From a virus: 23,936 nt of DNA. Below, in pieces: positions 1 to 8,389 of this stretch. Every line of letters begins with the position of its first letter. The stretch's first letter is position 1. A model generated the notes under the pieces. That model was not told the origin of the DNA, ran no database searches, and saw nothing but the letters and a program-made list of their open reading frames with translations. The position numbers and the translations under genes are program-made. Location: the IMG/VR virus record IMGVR_UViG_3300042545_000294, positions 1 through 23,936 of that record. One strand, 5' to 3'.

Positions 1-2
1 CT

Positions 3-2831
3 GACGAGCTTAGAGATACCATTAAGCCGATGTCTGGTTCTAAGAAGAACTTCACAAGCCGCGAAGAGGTAGCCGCTATCTCGTCTGTTGGTGGTGTTGC
101 AATGTACTACACAAAGCAGGGCCAGAAAGAACAGGGCGTTGGTAACGTTCCTCACACCGTTCTGGTACCTAAAGACAAGGTTTACTTCTACGGAACTACA
201 GAAAGAGGTAAGGTGTCTAACGATCCAGAGAATTTCTATCCAGAAGCTCGTCGCAGATTCCAAGAATACAAGAACCGTGGAAACGAGGCAAATCCAACAG
301 AGTACGCATTCGACTCAAACAATGCTGCTGCATGGATTGGTAAGGTCGCCTCAGAGAATGGATACGACATGCTCGTTACTAACTGGGGAGCGCCGACTAG
401 TTACCGTGCACAGACCGTTAAGGAGTTGACTACAGAATCAGACTATACTGGTTTTAAAGAAATCCCAGAGCCAACATACGAGGTTGGTGACGAGGTGTTC
501 TTGTATGGCAAGTACGCGATACTCACAGACGTGAAGCCAGACGTATTGACATACGAGGTAGAGAATGCTTTCGGTAGTGTTGATTCAGGCAAGTTTCCGC
601 TGACCGTAATGACTCGCGACAAGATTATCATGGTCCAGAAGGCCAAGCCTACTGTTACCACCAAGTCTCAGAAGGTAGTGGTGAATACAATTCCTGGATA
701 CGAGCGTATGATGGGTGAGGTTGAAGGCATCTTGGAAAAGACCATGAACCGCACTGGCTCATACAACCAGGCCACAGCAAATGCAGTTGGCTACATTCAG
801 AAGTCATCTGTTTACGAAAGAGCCGACGATTCACAGCGTGAGCAGATCATCCGTGACTTTGTAAAGCTTCGCGGAGAAAAGATCAAGGTCGCTCCGTCCG
901 TAGGCAAAATCCTAGGCGACATCAAGGACGTTAAGAAAGTAACAGTAAACGAGAAGACTGCCCTTAAGGACCAGATCAAACTAGAGGCCAAAGCCGCTAG
1001 AGATGCCGTTGCGTTTGTAAAGCAGTTGAGAATGCAAATCTCTGGAAGGTTGAAAATGATGGCTGGCCGTGGCATCATCTCTGCCAAGCAGGCTAGCGCT
1101 ATCTTGGCTAGATACGACCGGATGAACATCTTGAATCCAGACATGCGTGACAGATTCGTTGACTACATGGCCAACGTGTTTCAGAGCGCTGAGTATGCGG
1201 ACAAAGTGAAAGAGGCTATAAAGCTTCGTAAGACCATCAGAAAGGCTGCAAAGAATCCTGACAACCAAGCCGAAAGCTCAAAGCTTGCAAAGACTTTTGC
1301 AGAGATCGATCCATCGCGTGTAGAAAACATCGACGACTACCTCAACAACGCTGAGCAAATCCTTAAGGCCGTATCTCGTAAGACAGGTGACGTTAAGATG
1401 CGTTCATTAGTGAACATGACCGACATGGTTTCTTACATCGACAAGGAGATCCAAGAACAAAGAAAGCAGATCAAGAATGAAATCTTGAGCAAGTACCAAG
1501 ACTTAGTAGACGCCGGCGTCTTGGACAGCAAGATGACCATCAATGAAATCAACAAAGTAGTTGCCGCCATCGAAGAAAACGAAGACGAGTCAGCAGCTAA
1601 AGCTAAAGAGGCGAAGGCCGCTGTCAAGCAGATGATGGATGAGGTATCTCCAATACTGCTTCAGATCGCAAGAACAGGCGAAGACCCATTCACTGGCGAT
1701 CCAATCGACCTAACACAAGACGAAAAATCAGCTATCGTTAAGCTTGCCAAGATGGACCTTGACAACCTGTCACTTGCAGAGGCCGTTAAGGCACTTGAGT
1801 ACGCGAACAACTTCATTGCCAATGGCGTTACCTCTGGTATTGTTGGCATGGTTGATCTGTACGAAGGATCTCTCAACGCAGAGAAGCTTGCAAAGAAAGG
1901 GTTCAAGTCTATTCCGTTTAAGAAGTACTTCTCTAAAGTAGCAGGTAGAATTTGGGCAGAACAGATCGCGTCGTTGCCAATGCTTAACAAGTTGATGTGG
2001 GGAAGCACTAGCAGGGCCTTGGAAGTGTCTGAAGCATCTGGTGTGACCGGAGTGTCAAACGGAAAGGCAAAGGCCATCAAGATCGTCGAGAAGGCTGTTA
2101 AGGAGTATGTTGCTACGTTCTCAAAGGTTAAAGACTTCTTGTCAAGCGAGAATGTTGTTGAACGCGGAATGCTTGCATTTGTGTCAAGAACAGTTATTGG
2201 AGATGAATTCCAGGCGCAAGACGAGTTTAATAGGCGCAAATCACTCATTGAGGAAACGATCCAGGCGCTAAAAGACCCAGAAAACAGCACAGACGCCGAA
2301 ATCAAGAAGGGCGAAGTAGTAGAGAAAGTCTACAACAAGATCCTAAAAGATGCCAAGAACGCGAAAGAGGTACGTGCAAATGTTAGTGAGATCAACAAGA
2401 AGGCTGTTGACTGGTGGGTAAACGAGTGGTCTAAGCACTACGACCGCATGGACGAGGTGTCTAGAAACGTGTACAACACACTGTTGTCAAGGGACGCGAA
2501 CTTTACCCCTGACAGATTCCAATTAAAAGAGGTATCGCCAGCCGCCGAAGAAGACTTCGACTCTGGTTTCTTTGGAAACTTTGAGAACGTTAGCACCGAA
2601 AAGTCTGGATCACTGAAAGAAAACAAGCGTATCAAGAACTTGCCACAGAACAAGAACGGTGTCAAGACTCGTATCGTTAACTTGGACTTCGACGTTAACA
2701 ACGTGAACGCATTGACAAATGCCATGGTTGACGTAGAGACTGCCGGGTCTGTTATGCAGATGAAAGGCTTTGTAACGTCTAAAGACTTCAGCAAGCTGTT
2801 CGCTAGCAAGGAAGACAAGAACGTGTCTTGA
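3..2831 (+). CDS. Giant virion-associated polyvalent-type protein, 5'-truncated (C-terminal ~940 residues)
   Basis: The reading frame is open to the left edge, so the ATG at 30 is probably internal and the protein starts outside the window. The first ~140 visible residues form a compact globular part with a GYD-x-LVTNWG-type segment, of a kind found in large phage polyvalent proteins that are packaged in the virion and injected. A short beta-rich segment (EVGDEVFLYGKYA, about residue 150) follows. The rest is long, charged, mostly helical sequence rich in Lys, Glu and Ala. The next gene is fused by a TTGA overlap and looks like the natural continuation. No catalytic motif was recognised. The polyvalent/internal virion role is inferred from size, composition and context. 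Confidence 0.7.
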   Translation, partial: DELRDTIKPMSGSKKNFTSREEVAAISSVGGVAMYYTKQGQKEQGVGNVPHTVLVPKDKVYFYGTTERGKVSNDPENFYPEARRRFQEYKNRGNEANPTEYAFDSNNAAAWIGKVASENGYDMLVTNWGAPTSYRAQTVKELTTESDYTGFKEIPEPTYEVGDEVFLYGKYAILTDVKPDVLTYEVENAFGSVDSGKFPLTVMTRDKIIMVQKAKPTVTTKSQKVVVNTIPGYERMMGEVEGILEKTMNRTGSYNQATANAVGYIQKSSVYERADDSQREQIIRDFVKLRGEKIKVAPSVGKILGDIKDVKKVTVNEKTALKDQIKLEAKAARDAVAFVKQLRMQISGRLKMMAGRGIISAKQASAILARYDRMNILNPDMRDRFVDYMANVFQSAEYADKVKEAIKLRKTIRKAAKNPDNQAESSKLAKTFAEIDPSRVENIDDYLNNAEQILKAVSRKTGDVKMRSLVNMTDMVSYIDKEIQEQRKQIKNEILSKYQDLVDAGVLDSKMTINEINKVVAAIEENEDESAAKAKEAKAAVKQMMDEVSPILLQIARTGEDPFTGDPIDLTQDEKSAIVKLAKMDLDNLSLAEAVKALEYANNFIANGVTSGIVGMVDLYEGSLNAEKLAKKGFKSIPFKKYFSKVAGRIWAEQIASLPMLNKLMWGSTSRALEVSEASGVTGVSNGKAKAIKIVEKAVKEYVATFSKVKDFLSSENVVERGMLAFVSRTVIGDEFQAQDEFNRRKSLIEETIQALKDPENSTDAEIKKGEVVEKVYNKILKDAKNAKEVRANVSEINKKAVDWWVNEWSKHYDRMDEVSRNVYNTLLSRDANFTPDRFQLKEVSPAAEEDFDSGFFGNFENVSTEKSGSLKENKRIKNLPQNKNGVKTRIVNLDFDVNNVNALTNAMVDVETAGSVMQMKGFVTSKDFSKLFASKEDKNVS

Positions 2832-4198
2832 AGCGCTTAGTGTCTTATGTAAACAGAGCCAAGGGCCAAGGGTATGTAGACCAAAGCGAACTCAAGACTC
2901 TTAACAGATTAGTCAATACCGTTGCGTCGTTTGGTACCGCAAAAGCATTGTTCAGTTTGTCACAGCCGTTCAAGCAGTCTATTCCTCCATTGTTCAACAC
3001 GCTCGTTCAGACTGGAAGACTTGACCTTGGCACATTGATGGTAGGTGGTTTCTCGTTCATAGACAGAACCGGTTATCCGATTGCAAACCGTGGCATTAGC
3101 TCACAGGGTGAATTGAAGTCTATCAATCGTCAGTTGGTTGAGGCTGAAAAGAACTTATTGTTGCGTGGTGTTGATGGAGTTGCTGCATACAGCAACTTGA
3201 TGCTTGAGCTTACTCTTAAGTATCCAGACATCATGACTGCTCGTTCATCTTGGTTATCTTTCTACAAGAAGGGCCTCAAAAAGGAGGGCATCAAGACATC
3301 CGGTATCAACTGGAACACCCATGAAGTAAACAAGAAAGCTGCTGACTACGCACAGATGATGGTTGACTCTCAACAGAACATCAGTGACTCTGACATGCAG
3401 GGCGAGTTCATGGCCAGCAAGGATCCTGCAAAGGCATTCTTAAGAAGAGCAATCTTCCCATTGATGACATTTGTTCTTAACCAAAAGACACGCATCTGGG
3501 CCGATGTTCGCACCCTGTCAAACAAGGCTGTTACCACAGCTGAAGACAGACAGGAAGCTGCGTTGTCATTGGCAGGTGCTCTTGTAGAGCTTGGAGCGTT
3601 TTCTGCAATCAGCTACGCAGCAAACTCAATGCTGTGGGAAGTTGCAATGAACATACTTGCCGCAGTGTCTGGAGAGGACGACGATGATGACAGGGAAGAA
3701 GAGAAGAAGAAGATGATCCTTCGCAGGTCTGCATACACAGCGCAGAACTTCATGAAGGACTTCTTTGTTCCGCCGATCCCTGGTGCTGACCTACTTGCTA
3801 GCAAGGGAATCAACTACATTCTTGATGAAACAAATTTGTCTAGCGAAATTCCATCGGACTGGTTTGGCATAGAGGACGATCGTGTTAAGTTCAGACTGTA
3901 CGACAAGGAGAACCAAGGTTACCTAGACATGTTGGGTACGCAGGGTATCGCACTTGAGAAAGCTTTGGAGCTTGCTGACTACTACGACATGGCCATCGAT
4001 GGCACATTTAAAGAAGAGAGCTATGGCACTAAGCGTGAAAAGCAGATCCTTGAAGGAGATGCAGACATGGCACGTATCAACGCTGCGATCATGACCGGGT
4101 ACTATGGCGGCTTGCTTCCTGCTGACGTGGCCTACATAGTTGGCCAGATCAACAAGAAGATCAAGAAACGCGCCGAGGTTGTTGAAGAGGAAGACTAG
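2828..4198 (+). CDS. C-terminal part of polyvalent virion protein, separate frame with TTG start
   Basis: A 456-residue frame whose only plausible local start is TTG at 2828, overlapping the TGA of the previous gene (TTGA). The first in-frame ATG lies about 70 codons further in. The product has hydrophobic or amphipathic stretches (for example LAGALVELGAFSAISYAAN near residue 250) followed by an acidic run of five Asp and a basic EEEKKK segment. Such membrane-active helices are common near the C-terminus of injected phage proteins. It ends in the convergent CTAG overlap with the metallophosphoesterase gene. It may be a separately initiated subunit, the downstream half of a -1 frameshift product, or the result of an indel in one long gene. 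Confidence 0.7.
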   Translation: MKRLVSYVNRAKGQGYVDQSELKTLNRLVNTVASFGTAKALFSLSQPFKQSIPPLFNTLVQTGRLDLGTLMVGGFSFIDRTGYPIANRGISSQGELKSINRQLVEAEKNLLLRGVDGVAAYSNLMLELTLKYPDIMTARSSWLSFYKKGLKKEGIKTSGINWNTHEVNKKAADYAQMMVDSQQNISDSDMQGEFMASKDPAKAFLRRAIFPLMTFVLNQKTRIWADVRTLSNKAVTTAEDRQEAALSLAGALVELGAFSAISYAANSMLWEVAMNILAAVSGEDDDDDREEEKKKMILRRSAYTAQNFMKDFFVPPIPGADLLASKGINYILDETNLSSEIPSDWFGIEDDRVKFRLYDKENQGYLDMLGTQGIALEKALELADYYDMAIDGTFKEESYGTKREKQILEGDADMARINAAIMTGYYGGLLPADVAYIVGQINKKIKKRAEVVEEED

Positions 4199-5307
4199 AA
4201 TATGTGGGTGATCCTAGCGATCTGCCCGTGCTCTGGGTGGTGGAGGAATCCCTCCACCGCCTTTGGAGCGCCTTTGTAACCATTGCGGTCATGCCAGCTG
4301 TCTGTCCCAGACGGTGAACGTAGACTCTCCACAGTGACACCGATGTAGTCCTTAGACGTCTTGTGGTGCACGTGGTGTGTATACACATAGCGATGCTTGG
4401 TCTGTGCCCATGACTGTGGACTCTCTTGTGCCATCAATAACGGCAAGTCCTGTGCCTTGGCACCATCTCCATGTGTTGACCCAATCATGTTTTCCCCGTA
4501 AGTGTAGTACTTTCTGTGTGCAATAGAGCAGTCGAAGGTAATGTTTTCACTCTTAGAGAACCAAGACTGGATCGTGTCGGCCAAAAAGAAACCATTGGTG
4601 TAGTCATGGTTTGATGGGTTGAAGCAGAAGTGAACGTCTGCAACCGTAACCAGCATCTCCAATAACTCAATGTATAGCTGTTTTGCGATCAAGAAGTTGT
4701 CGTACCACATGCCGTCGGTGTCCTGGAACGTTCCAGACGTGGTGGTTCTTCTTGGTGTGTCGATGTGTAGGATATCGTTTCCTGCGATGAAAAGGATCTT
4801 GTTGATGTTGAACCCTGCGGTCTTGTCCAAGATGCCCTTAACGCCTTCCTTTACGCGTTGTACAGCGATCTGGTTGTTGTACTCCTCGCCGGTCTCGAAA
4901 GAACTAGCGAGCTTTCCGATGTGGATGTCGGCTGGATCCAATACCAACAGGTGGCCGTCACGGCTCTGACTCCTGTGGATATACTGGTACTGCGGTGAGT
5001 ACTTGGACATCTGCTCGATCATCTCGTCACGGATCTCCTCGTATGACGGAGCGTCAGATCCCTTGACATTGATAGAGAAGTGTTTCCCTTTGTGCCAGTA
5101 ATGTTTTACTTGTTCTGATGGTATTCCTAACTTGTCGCACTCTTGAGTTAGTGCCTTGTGTTTACCTACTTGCCTACAAACCTCTTTCCTCACTGTCTCT
5201 ATGGACATCGGCAGATTGTGCTTGGCCTTTAGGTACCTAGCAATCTGGGACTTGTTCATCTCTCCTTTATCGAAAAGATCAATAGCCTCTTGCTTATATG
5301 ATTTCAT
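4195..5307 (-). CDS. Calcineurin-like metallophosphoesterase with N-terminal HTH-like region
   Basis: A 370-residue protein. Residues 1-45 (KGEMNKSQIARYLKAKH) resemble a helix-turn-helix. From residue ~115 the metallophosphoesterase motifs occur in order: D127-x-H129 (DIHIGK), GND at 176-178, NHD at 233-235, THGDG with H279, and HHVHH at 311-315. Together these can bind a two-metal centre. The family cleaves phosphodiesters in nucleic acids or nucleotides; the substrate cannot be read from sequence. The order of domains suggests a DNA-directed enzyme. The start overlaps the upstream small gene by 14 nt. The stop shares CTAG with the convergent structural gene. Confidence 0.9.
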   Translation of the reverse strand: MKSYKQEAIDLFDKGEMNKSQIARYLKAKHNLPMSIETVRKEVCRQVGKHKALTQECDKLGIPSEQVKHYWHKGKHFSINVKGSDAPSYEEIRDEMIEQMSKYSPQYQYIHRSQSRDGHLLVLDPADIHIGKLASSFETGEEYNNQIAVQRVKEGVKGILDKTAGFNINKILFIAGNDILHIDTPRRTTTSGTFQDTDGMWYDNFLIAKQLYIELLEMLVTVADVHFCFNPSNHDYTNGFFLADTIQSWFSKSENITFDCSIAHRKYYTYGENMIGSTHGDGAKAQDLPLLMAQESPQSWAQTKHRYVYTHHVHHKTSKDYIGVTVESLRSPSGTDSWHDRNGYKGAPKAVEGFLHHPEHGQIARITHIF

Positions 5308-5479
5308 TTGTGTGGGTCGACTGGATATCCTTAAGGATGGGTATCATTGTCTCTACGATCTTCTTGACCTCGTCATTCTCTTGGTCCATCATAGCCTCAT
5401 AGAGGTCAGTAGACAGTGAGTTCAACTCACTCATGACGTGGTTGACGTAGTTTGCGATGTTTTTGTTTTCTGATTTCAT
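5294..5479 (-). CDS. Small acidic hypothetical protein (61 aa) upstream of the metallophosphoesterase
   Basis: A short, strongly helical protein (MKSENKNIANYVNHVMSE at the start, with an ENDEVKKIVETMIPIL segment later). Its end overlaps the metallophosphoesterase start by 14 nt, which suggests translational coupling. The ATG lies only five bases downstream of the T-run of an intrinsic terminator, so expression probably depends on read-through, anti-termination, or a transcript starting very close by. I do not recognise the family. A start-point alternative within the frame is possible. Confidence 0.6.
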   Translation of the reverse strand: MKSENKNIANYVNHVMSELNSLSTDLYEAMMDQENDEVKKIVETMIPILKDIQSTHTNEII

Positions 5480-5484
5480 GGTTT

Positions 5485-5520
5485 AAAAAACAATGGGGCC
5501 GGACGAGCCAAGCCCCAATG
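5485..5520 (-). terminator. Intrinsic terminator/attenuator 5 nt before the 61-aa gene
   Basis: On the minus strand, arms at 5520-5512 and 5499-5491 pair over 9 positions with one mismatch (GGGGC/GCCCC core). They are followed directly by six T (plus-strand A at 5485-5490). This is a strong Rho-independent shape. Its place just before a start codon suggests control of the metallophosphoesterase operon by attenuation, or the 3' end of an upstream untranslated RNA. Confidence 0.7.
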
Positions 5521-5544
5521 CTCCCCAACGAGATATGAACAATG

Positions 5545-5597
5545 CAAATATAATGTTTTTGTTAAATAAATTGTGCAATTTGTGCATTTTTTGTGCA
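5545..5597 (-). promoter_or_regulatory. Candidate promoter with three TTGTGCA operator-like repeats
   Basis: Minus-strand TATATTTG (5552-5545) fits the Bacteroidota -7 box TAnnTTTG. Three direct copies of TTGTGCA lie at 5571, 5580 and 5591 (plus-strand reading), 9 and 11 nt apart, in the -33 and upstream zone. A TTG-type -33 element occurs only at 23-bp spacing, longer than the usual 19-20. A regulator bound on one DNA face is plausible. A transcript from here would enter the hairpin at 5520-5485 almost at once. Confidence 0.4.
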
Positions 5598-5639
5598 AAC
5601 ATTTGCCACTTTTTCTATTTACTGGCAATTGTTAGCAAT

Positions 5640-5800
5640 TCTGCCGAATTATAGTTCGGAAAAGGGGGAGAAGCCCTCAGTGTTGTTGGCACTCAGTCAA
5701 AGCCACTTATAACATTCCTTTCTCAAGGGAACAACACTTTAAGAAAAAGCCCCACGAGCAGATCTGACGGTATGCAGATGGGGACTTTCGGTCTAAGTGC
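5640..5800 (-). ncRNA. Possible structured untranslated RNA or leader
   Basis: No credible ORF lies here. A 9-bp inverted repeat, AGTGTTGTT (5679-5687) with AACAACACT (5730-5738), encloses smaller hairpins such as CCTT-TCTC-AAGG. A CCGAA/TTCGG stem lies at about 5644-5659. A promoter-like TATCTTTG sits just upstream in the minus direction (5807-5800), and terminator-like hairpins follow at 5785-5744 and 5520-5485. The layout fits a short regulatory RNA or a leader for the 5479/5307 operon. No known RNA family was recognised. Confidence 0.35.
5744..5785 (-). terminator. Candidate intrinsic terminator in the noncoding island
   Basis: On the minus strand CCCCA (5783-5779 region) pairs with TGGGG (5754-5750 region), with an inner TCTG/CAGA stem and an 8-nt one-sided bulge. 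The hairpin is followed by C and five T (5748-5744) and then CTT. The bulge makes it weaker than the other terminators in the window. Confidence 0.45.
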
Positions 5801-5807
5801 AAAGATA
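5800..5807 (-). promoter_or_regulatory. Promoter-like -7 box TATCTTTG inside a GTGCA/TGCAC palindrome
   Basis: The minus-strand octamer matches TAnnTTTG and lies within GTGCA-AAGATA-TGCAC (5798-5813), a short inverted repeat. The GTGCA half-site also occurs in the three repeats at 5571-5597, so the same regulator could act at both. No clear -33 TTG is present, so this is tentative. Confidence 0.3.
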
Positions 5808-6055
5808 TGCACATTTTAATGGTTATTTACCCCTGTTTTGGGCATTTTTAACCATCTTATTGGTTATTCTTGTGATAAAATCACAAATAATGTGTCTTAA
5901 AAAGTACAAAACCACTACAAATTGTGCCTTTTATGACCACTTATTCCCGATGGGGAATAAACAAGGCGTTCTTGTACAAAAATATACGAATGTTCCCGAT
6001 CGGTTAAATGTAGCATCTTTCATACATTAGTGGCACTTTTGGTCCATAATGGATG
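5808..6055. other. AT-rich noncoding stretch with several perfect hairpins
   Basis: No supported gene on either strand. Visible structure: a perfect 8-bp stem TTATTCCC-GATG-GGGAATAA (5941-5960), TTGTGAT-AAA-ATCACAA (about 5869-5885), the palindrome CCGATCGG (about 5997-6004), and an ATGGTTA/TAACCAT pair. They could be protein-binding sites or RNA hairpins in the tail of the reductase transcript. Nothing further is supported. Confidence 0.4.
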
Positions 6056-6088
6056 AAAAAGCCCACACTACTGTCAAATAATGTGGGC
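6056..6088 (-). terminator. Intrinsic terminator after the ribonucleotide reductase gene
   Basis: A perfect 7-bp stem GCCCACA/TGTGGGC (6088-6082 with 6067-6061) has a 14-nt loop and is followed on the minus strand by five T (6060-6056). It lies about 60 nt past the reductase stop and fits the 3' end of the nuclease-MazG-reductase transcript. Confidence 0.8.
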
Positions 6089-6113
6089 CTTCTCGGAGAA
6101 TTACCGAATTATT

Positions 6114-6154
6114 GTCCAGTTTTTTGCATAATAAACTGGACAGCTTTATTATGC
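6114..6154 (-). repeat. Two overlapping, mutually exclusive inverted repeats at the reductase 3' end
   Basis: GTCCAGTTT (6114-6122) pairs with AAACTGGAC (6133-6141), and GCATAATAAA (6126-6135) pairs with TTTATTATGC (6145-6154). The two stems share bases 6133-6135, and the second encloses the reductase stop codon. In the mRNA only one can form fully, as expected of a switch or of layered 3'-end protection. Confidence 0.5.
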
Positions 6155-8005
6155 AATTTCGCAGTTACCACCGGCACACGCGGCTTGGTCCATCAACTTT
6201 GTGTTGTCGCTCATTTCTACAATATTTGCGACATTCAAGGCGTTAAGATTTGTAACGAGTTGCTCGTACTCCTGCTTTGTGATGCTCTCGAATGGCGTCT
6301 GTGCATAGCTTCCAAGGTCTTGAGGAAGGAACGAAAGCCCATTGAAGTGAGACTTGTTCTCCCACAACCACTCCCCAACTGCCGGCCACTCTGACTGCCC
6401 CATGCTAACGGTCGCACTCACGTTGTGTGTGTTGTCTCCGCTGCGGTGCCCCGGTGTGATCCAGTGCTGGTGGAAGTACTTCACGCGCTCCAAGAACTGA
6501 ATGGCAGTCTCTTCGCTTCTTGTGATCGCTCCAAGCGGTGCAGACTGCGGTACAGACACGACAGCTTGTTGCTGCGGCTTGAACACGTCGTCCTCCAACA
6601 TTTCTGGGTGGTACAAAGACAGGTATGTGTACATCGCCTCGTTCTTTCCTACACGCATTCTGCGGACGTAGTACTCGTCGTGCCATGCATGGATACCAGA
6701 AGAAGTACCCAACACCAAGGAAGAGGTGCCTGATGGCTTCACACAGGTAATGCGAGCCGCCTTGTTGATTCCGATAGCATCAGAGATGGTATCATTGGCG
6801 TAAATGGCTTGGTTCACGGCTTCCTGCAAGTTCATCTTCATCACCGCACCGCTAGCGATACCGGTCATTCCGATGCCCAACAATGCCTCTTTCTCTGTGG
6901 TCTCTTTCCAAATTGGGCGGAGGTAGTGAAAGTCTGTGTAAGACGCCTGCAAGGTTCCGATCACAGAGGCCCAGTACACGCGGTCGTTAAGGTCATCTTG
7001 GTCCTTGATGTCAGAGGCGTTGACCTCAACCAAGTTACAGAACTGGAACGGGTTCAAAGCGATTTCGGCGCAAGGATTGGTTCCCATGTTCTCGTTGTCA
7101 CTGAAGTAGAAGCCCGGCTCACCAGAGTTGCTCAGCTCAATTTTTTTCCAAAGCGACATGAACTCTTCTTTAGATACACTATCACGGTTTAGGATGGCCG
7201 AGTTGTTTGCACGTGCACGCTGTGGGTTAAGTTCCCACCAGTTGCCGAACTTAGACGTGAGCATCTCTTCATCGCTGATGTCAAATAAAGCGATCATGGC
7301 ACTGCGTCTGATACCACCACTCAACACCGCGTCAGCGATAAAGCACATGATGTCATGACACTCCAATGACGTAAGCATCTCCCCGTCTTGCTTGCGGTCA
7401 AGCACAGCCTGTATGTGCATCAAGCAGATCTTCAAAGGCTCTGGTCCCGGAGCTACACCACCAGAGGTAATCAAACGCTCGCCCTTTGGTCTTACAGCAC
7501 GGAAGTCAAACGCTGGGATAGTAGAGCTCAGACCTAAGTATCCCTTTATCAATACCTTCACTGCGTCAGCCCAGCCCTCGATAGAGTCGCCAACTAGGTA
7601 TCGGCGTGTCTTGATGGCCTTACTGATCGGTGGCAACTGGTCGATGTTGAAGCTCTGTACAGAGTATCCAACGCCGGTGCCACACAACAACAAGAACATT
7701 GTCTCAGAGAACGCACGGTAGTCGTTAACTGACAGGTAAGAGCAGTTGAACAGTCTGGTGTTGTTCACCTCGATGGGGCGGCCACCGAACTGCAACGAGC
7801 GCATAGACGGAAGGATCTTCTTGTCGTACACCAACTCGTAGGCACGCTCGATTGTAACCGACAGGTCAGGGAACTTTTTCAAGTGCATCTGCTTGTTGCG
7901 GTCAACAAGTTCTTTCCATGTCTCTCTTCTGTTCAGCTCTGGCACGAAGCGTGCGTACTTGGACCATACAACGATGTCCGATAGTATTTCTTTTTCTAGT
8001 TCCAT
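6149..8005 (-). CDS. nrdJ: Adenosylcobalamin-dependent (class II) ribonucleotide reductase
   Basis: A 618-residue monomeric-type enzyme that makes deoxyribonucleotides using a B12-generated thiyl radical. The key residues are all visible: C88 in LFNCSY and C323 (reducing pair), C312 in the NPCAEI motif (radical cysteine) with E314, and a C-terminal C610-x4-C615 that would re-reduce the active site. The 312-to-323 spacing and the C-x4-C tail match the Lactobacillus leichmannii enzyme, which is longer (739). No N-terminal ATP-cone is present, so activity control by dATP is unlikely by that route. It lies 3 nt after the MazG-like gene in the same operon. It implies the host can take up or make cobalamin. 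Confidence 0.92.
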   Translation of the reverse strand: MELEKEILSDIVVWSKYARFVPELNRRETWKELVDRNKQMHLKKFPDLSVTIERAYELVYDKKILPSMRSLQFGGRPIEVNNTRLFNCSYLSVNDYRAFSETMFLLLCGTGVGYSVQSFNIDQLPPISKAIKTRRYLVGDSIEGWADAVKVLIKGYLGLSSTIPAFDFRAVRPKGERLITSGGVAPGPEPLKICLMHIQAVLDRKQDGEMLTSLECHDIMCFIADAVLSGGIRRSAMIALFDISDEEMLTSKFGNWWELNPQRARANNSAILNRDSVSKEEFMSLWKKIELSNSGEPGFYFSDNENMGTNPCAEIALNPFQFCNLVEVNASDIKDQDDLNDRVYWASVIGTLQASYTDFHYLRPIWKETTEKEALLGIGMTGIASGAVMKMNLQEAVNQAIYANDTISDAIGINKAARITCVKPSGTSSLVLGTSSGIHAWHDEYYVRRMRVGKNEAMYTYLSLYHPEMLEDDVFKPQQQAVVSVPQSAPLGAITRSEETAIQFLERVKYFHQHWITPGHRSGDNTHNVSATVSMGQSEWPAVGEWLWENKSHFNGLSFLPQDLGSYAQTPFESITKQEYEQLVTNLNALNVANIVEMSDNTKLMDQAACAGGNCEIA

Positions 8006-8008
8006 AGT

Positions 8009-8389
8009 TTAAAATTTCTTACCGTGTTTATGCTCTCTCGTACTGTTGTACGCCATTTTAAGTTGAACGTGATTGTGAAGATCAATGTCAAGACCCCCGC
8101 ATAAATCAAACAAACGGATAGCCACGTCAGCCAGTTCGTCCTCGAAGCTAGACTTAACATTATTTCTAAAAATTTCTGCATACTCTTCTTTTGTGCCTCC
8201 CCTTGCGAAGAAGTCGTCTGATAATAATTCTACGGCAGCCTTGTCTGCGTAGTGATCTTTCCTCAAGGCTTCAAGGGCCTCTGCCACTTCTGATACGATG
8301 AGCATCAGCATCTCTGGCTTGTTTCTTTCTCCTTCCCAAAAACCCTTGTCCTTGGCTACTTGGTGTGCTTGTGATATTAATTTTTTCAT
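8009..8389 (-). CDS. MazG-like nucleoside triphosphate pyrophosphohydrolase
   Basis: A 126-residue all-alpha NTP pyrophosphohydrolase. The metal-binding ExxE appears in SEVAEALE (E34/E37/E40) and the second acidic motif in EDELADVAIRLFD (residues 83-95). The family hydrolyses (d)NTPs to (d)NMP and PPi; phage members may clean the nucleotide pool or lower alarmone levels. Its ATG shares ATGA with the VRR-NUC stop, and the reductase starts 3 nt after its own stop, so the three form a coupled nucleotide-metabolism block. The exact substrate is unknown. Confidence 0.87.
   Translation of the reverse strand: MKKLISQAHQVAKDKGFWEGERNKPEMLMLIVSEVAEALEALRKDHYADKAAVELLSDDFFARGGTKEEYAEIFRNNVKSSFEDELADVAIRLFDLCGGLDIDLHNHVQLKMAYNSTREHKHGKKF

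Noticed and set aside
2800-2835. Canonical -1 programmed frameshift site
   Set aside because: No X-XXY-YYZ heptamer occurs in the overlap, so a classical signal cannot be claimed.
5761-5800. Hammerhead-type ribozyme (CTGACGG and GGACTTTCGG motifs)
   Set aside because: The conserved CTGANGA core and the GAAA partner are not present in the needed arrangement.
6809-7192. Plus-strand frames inside nrdJ, the helicases and recombination genes
   Set aside because: They are shadows of well-supported minus-strand genes and show no motifs or start signals of their own.
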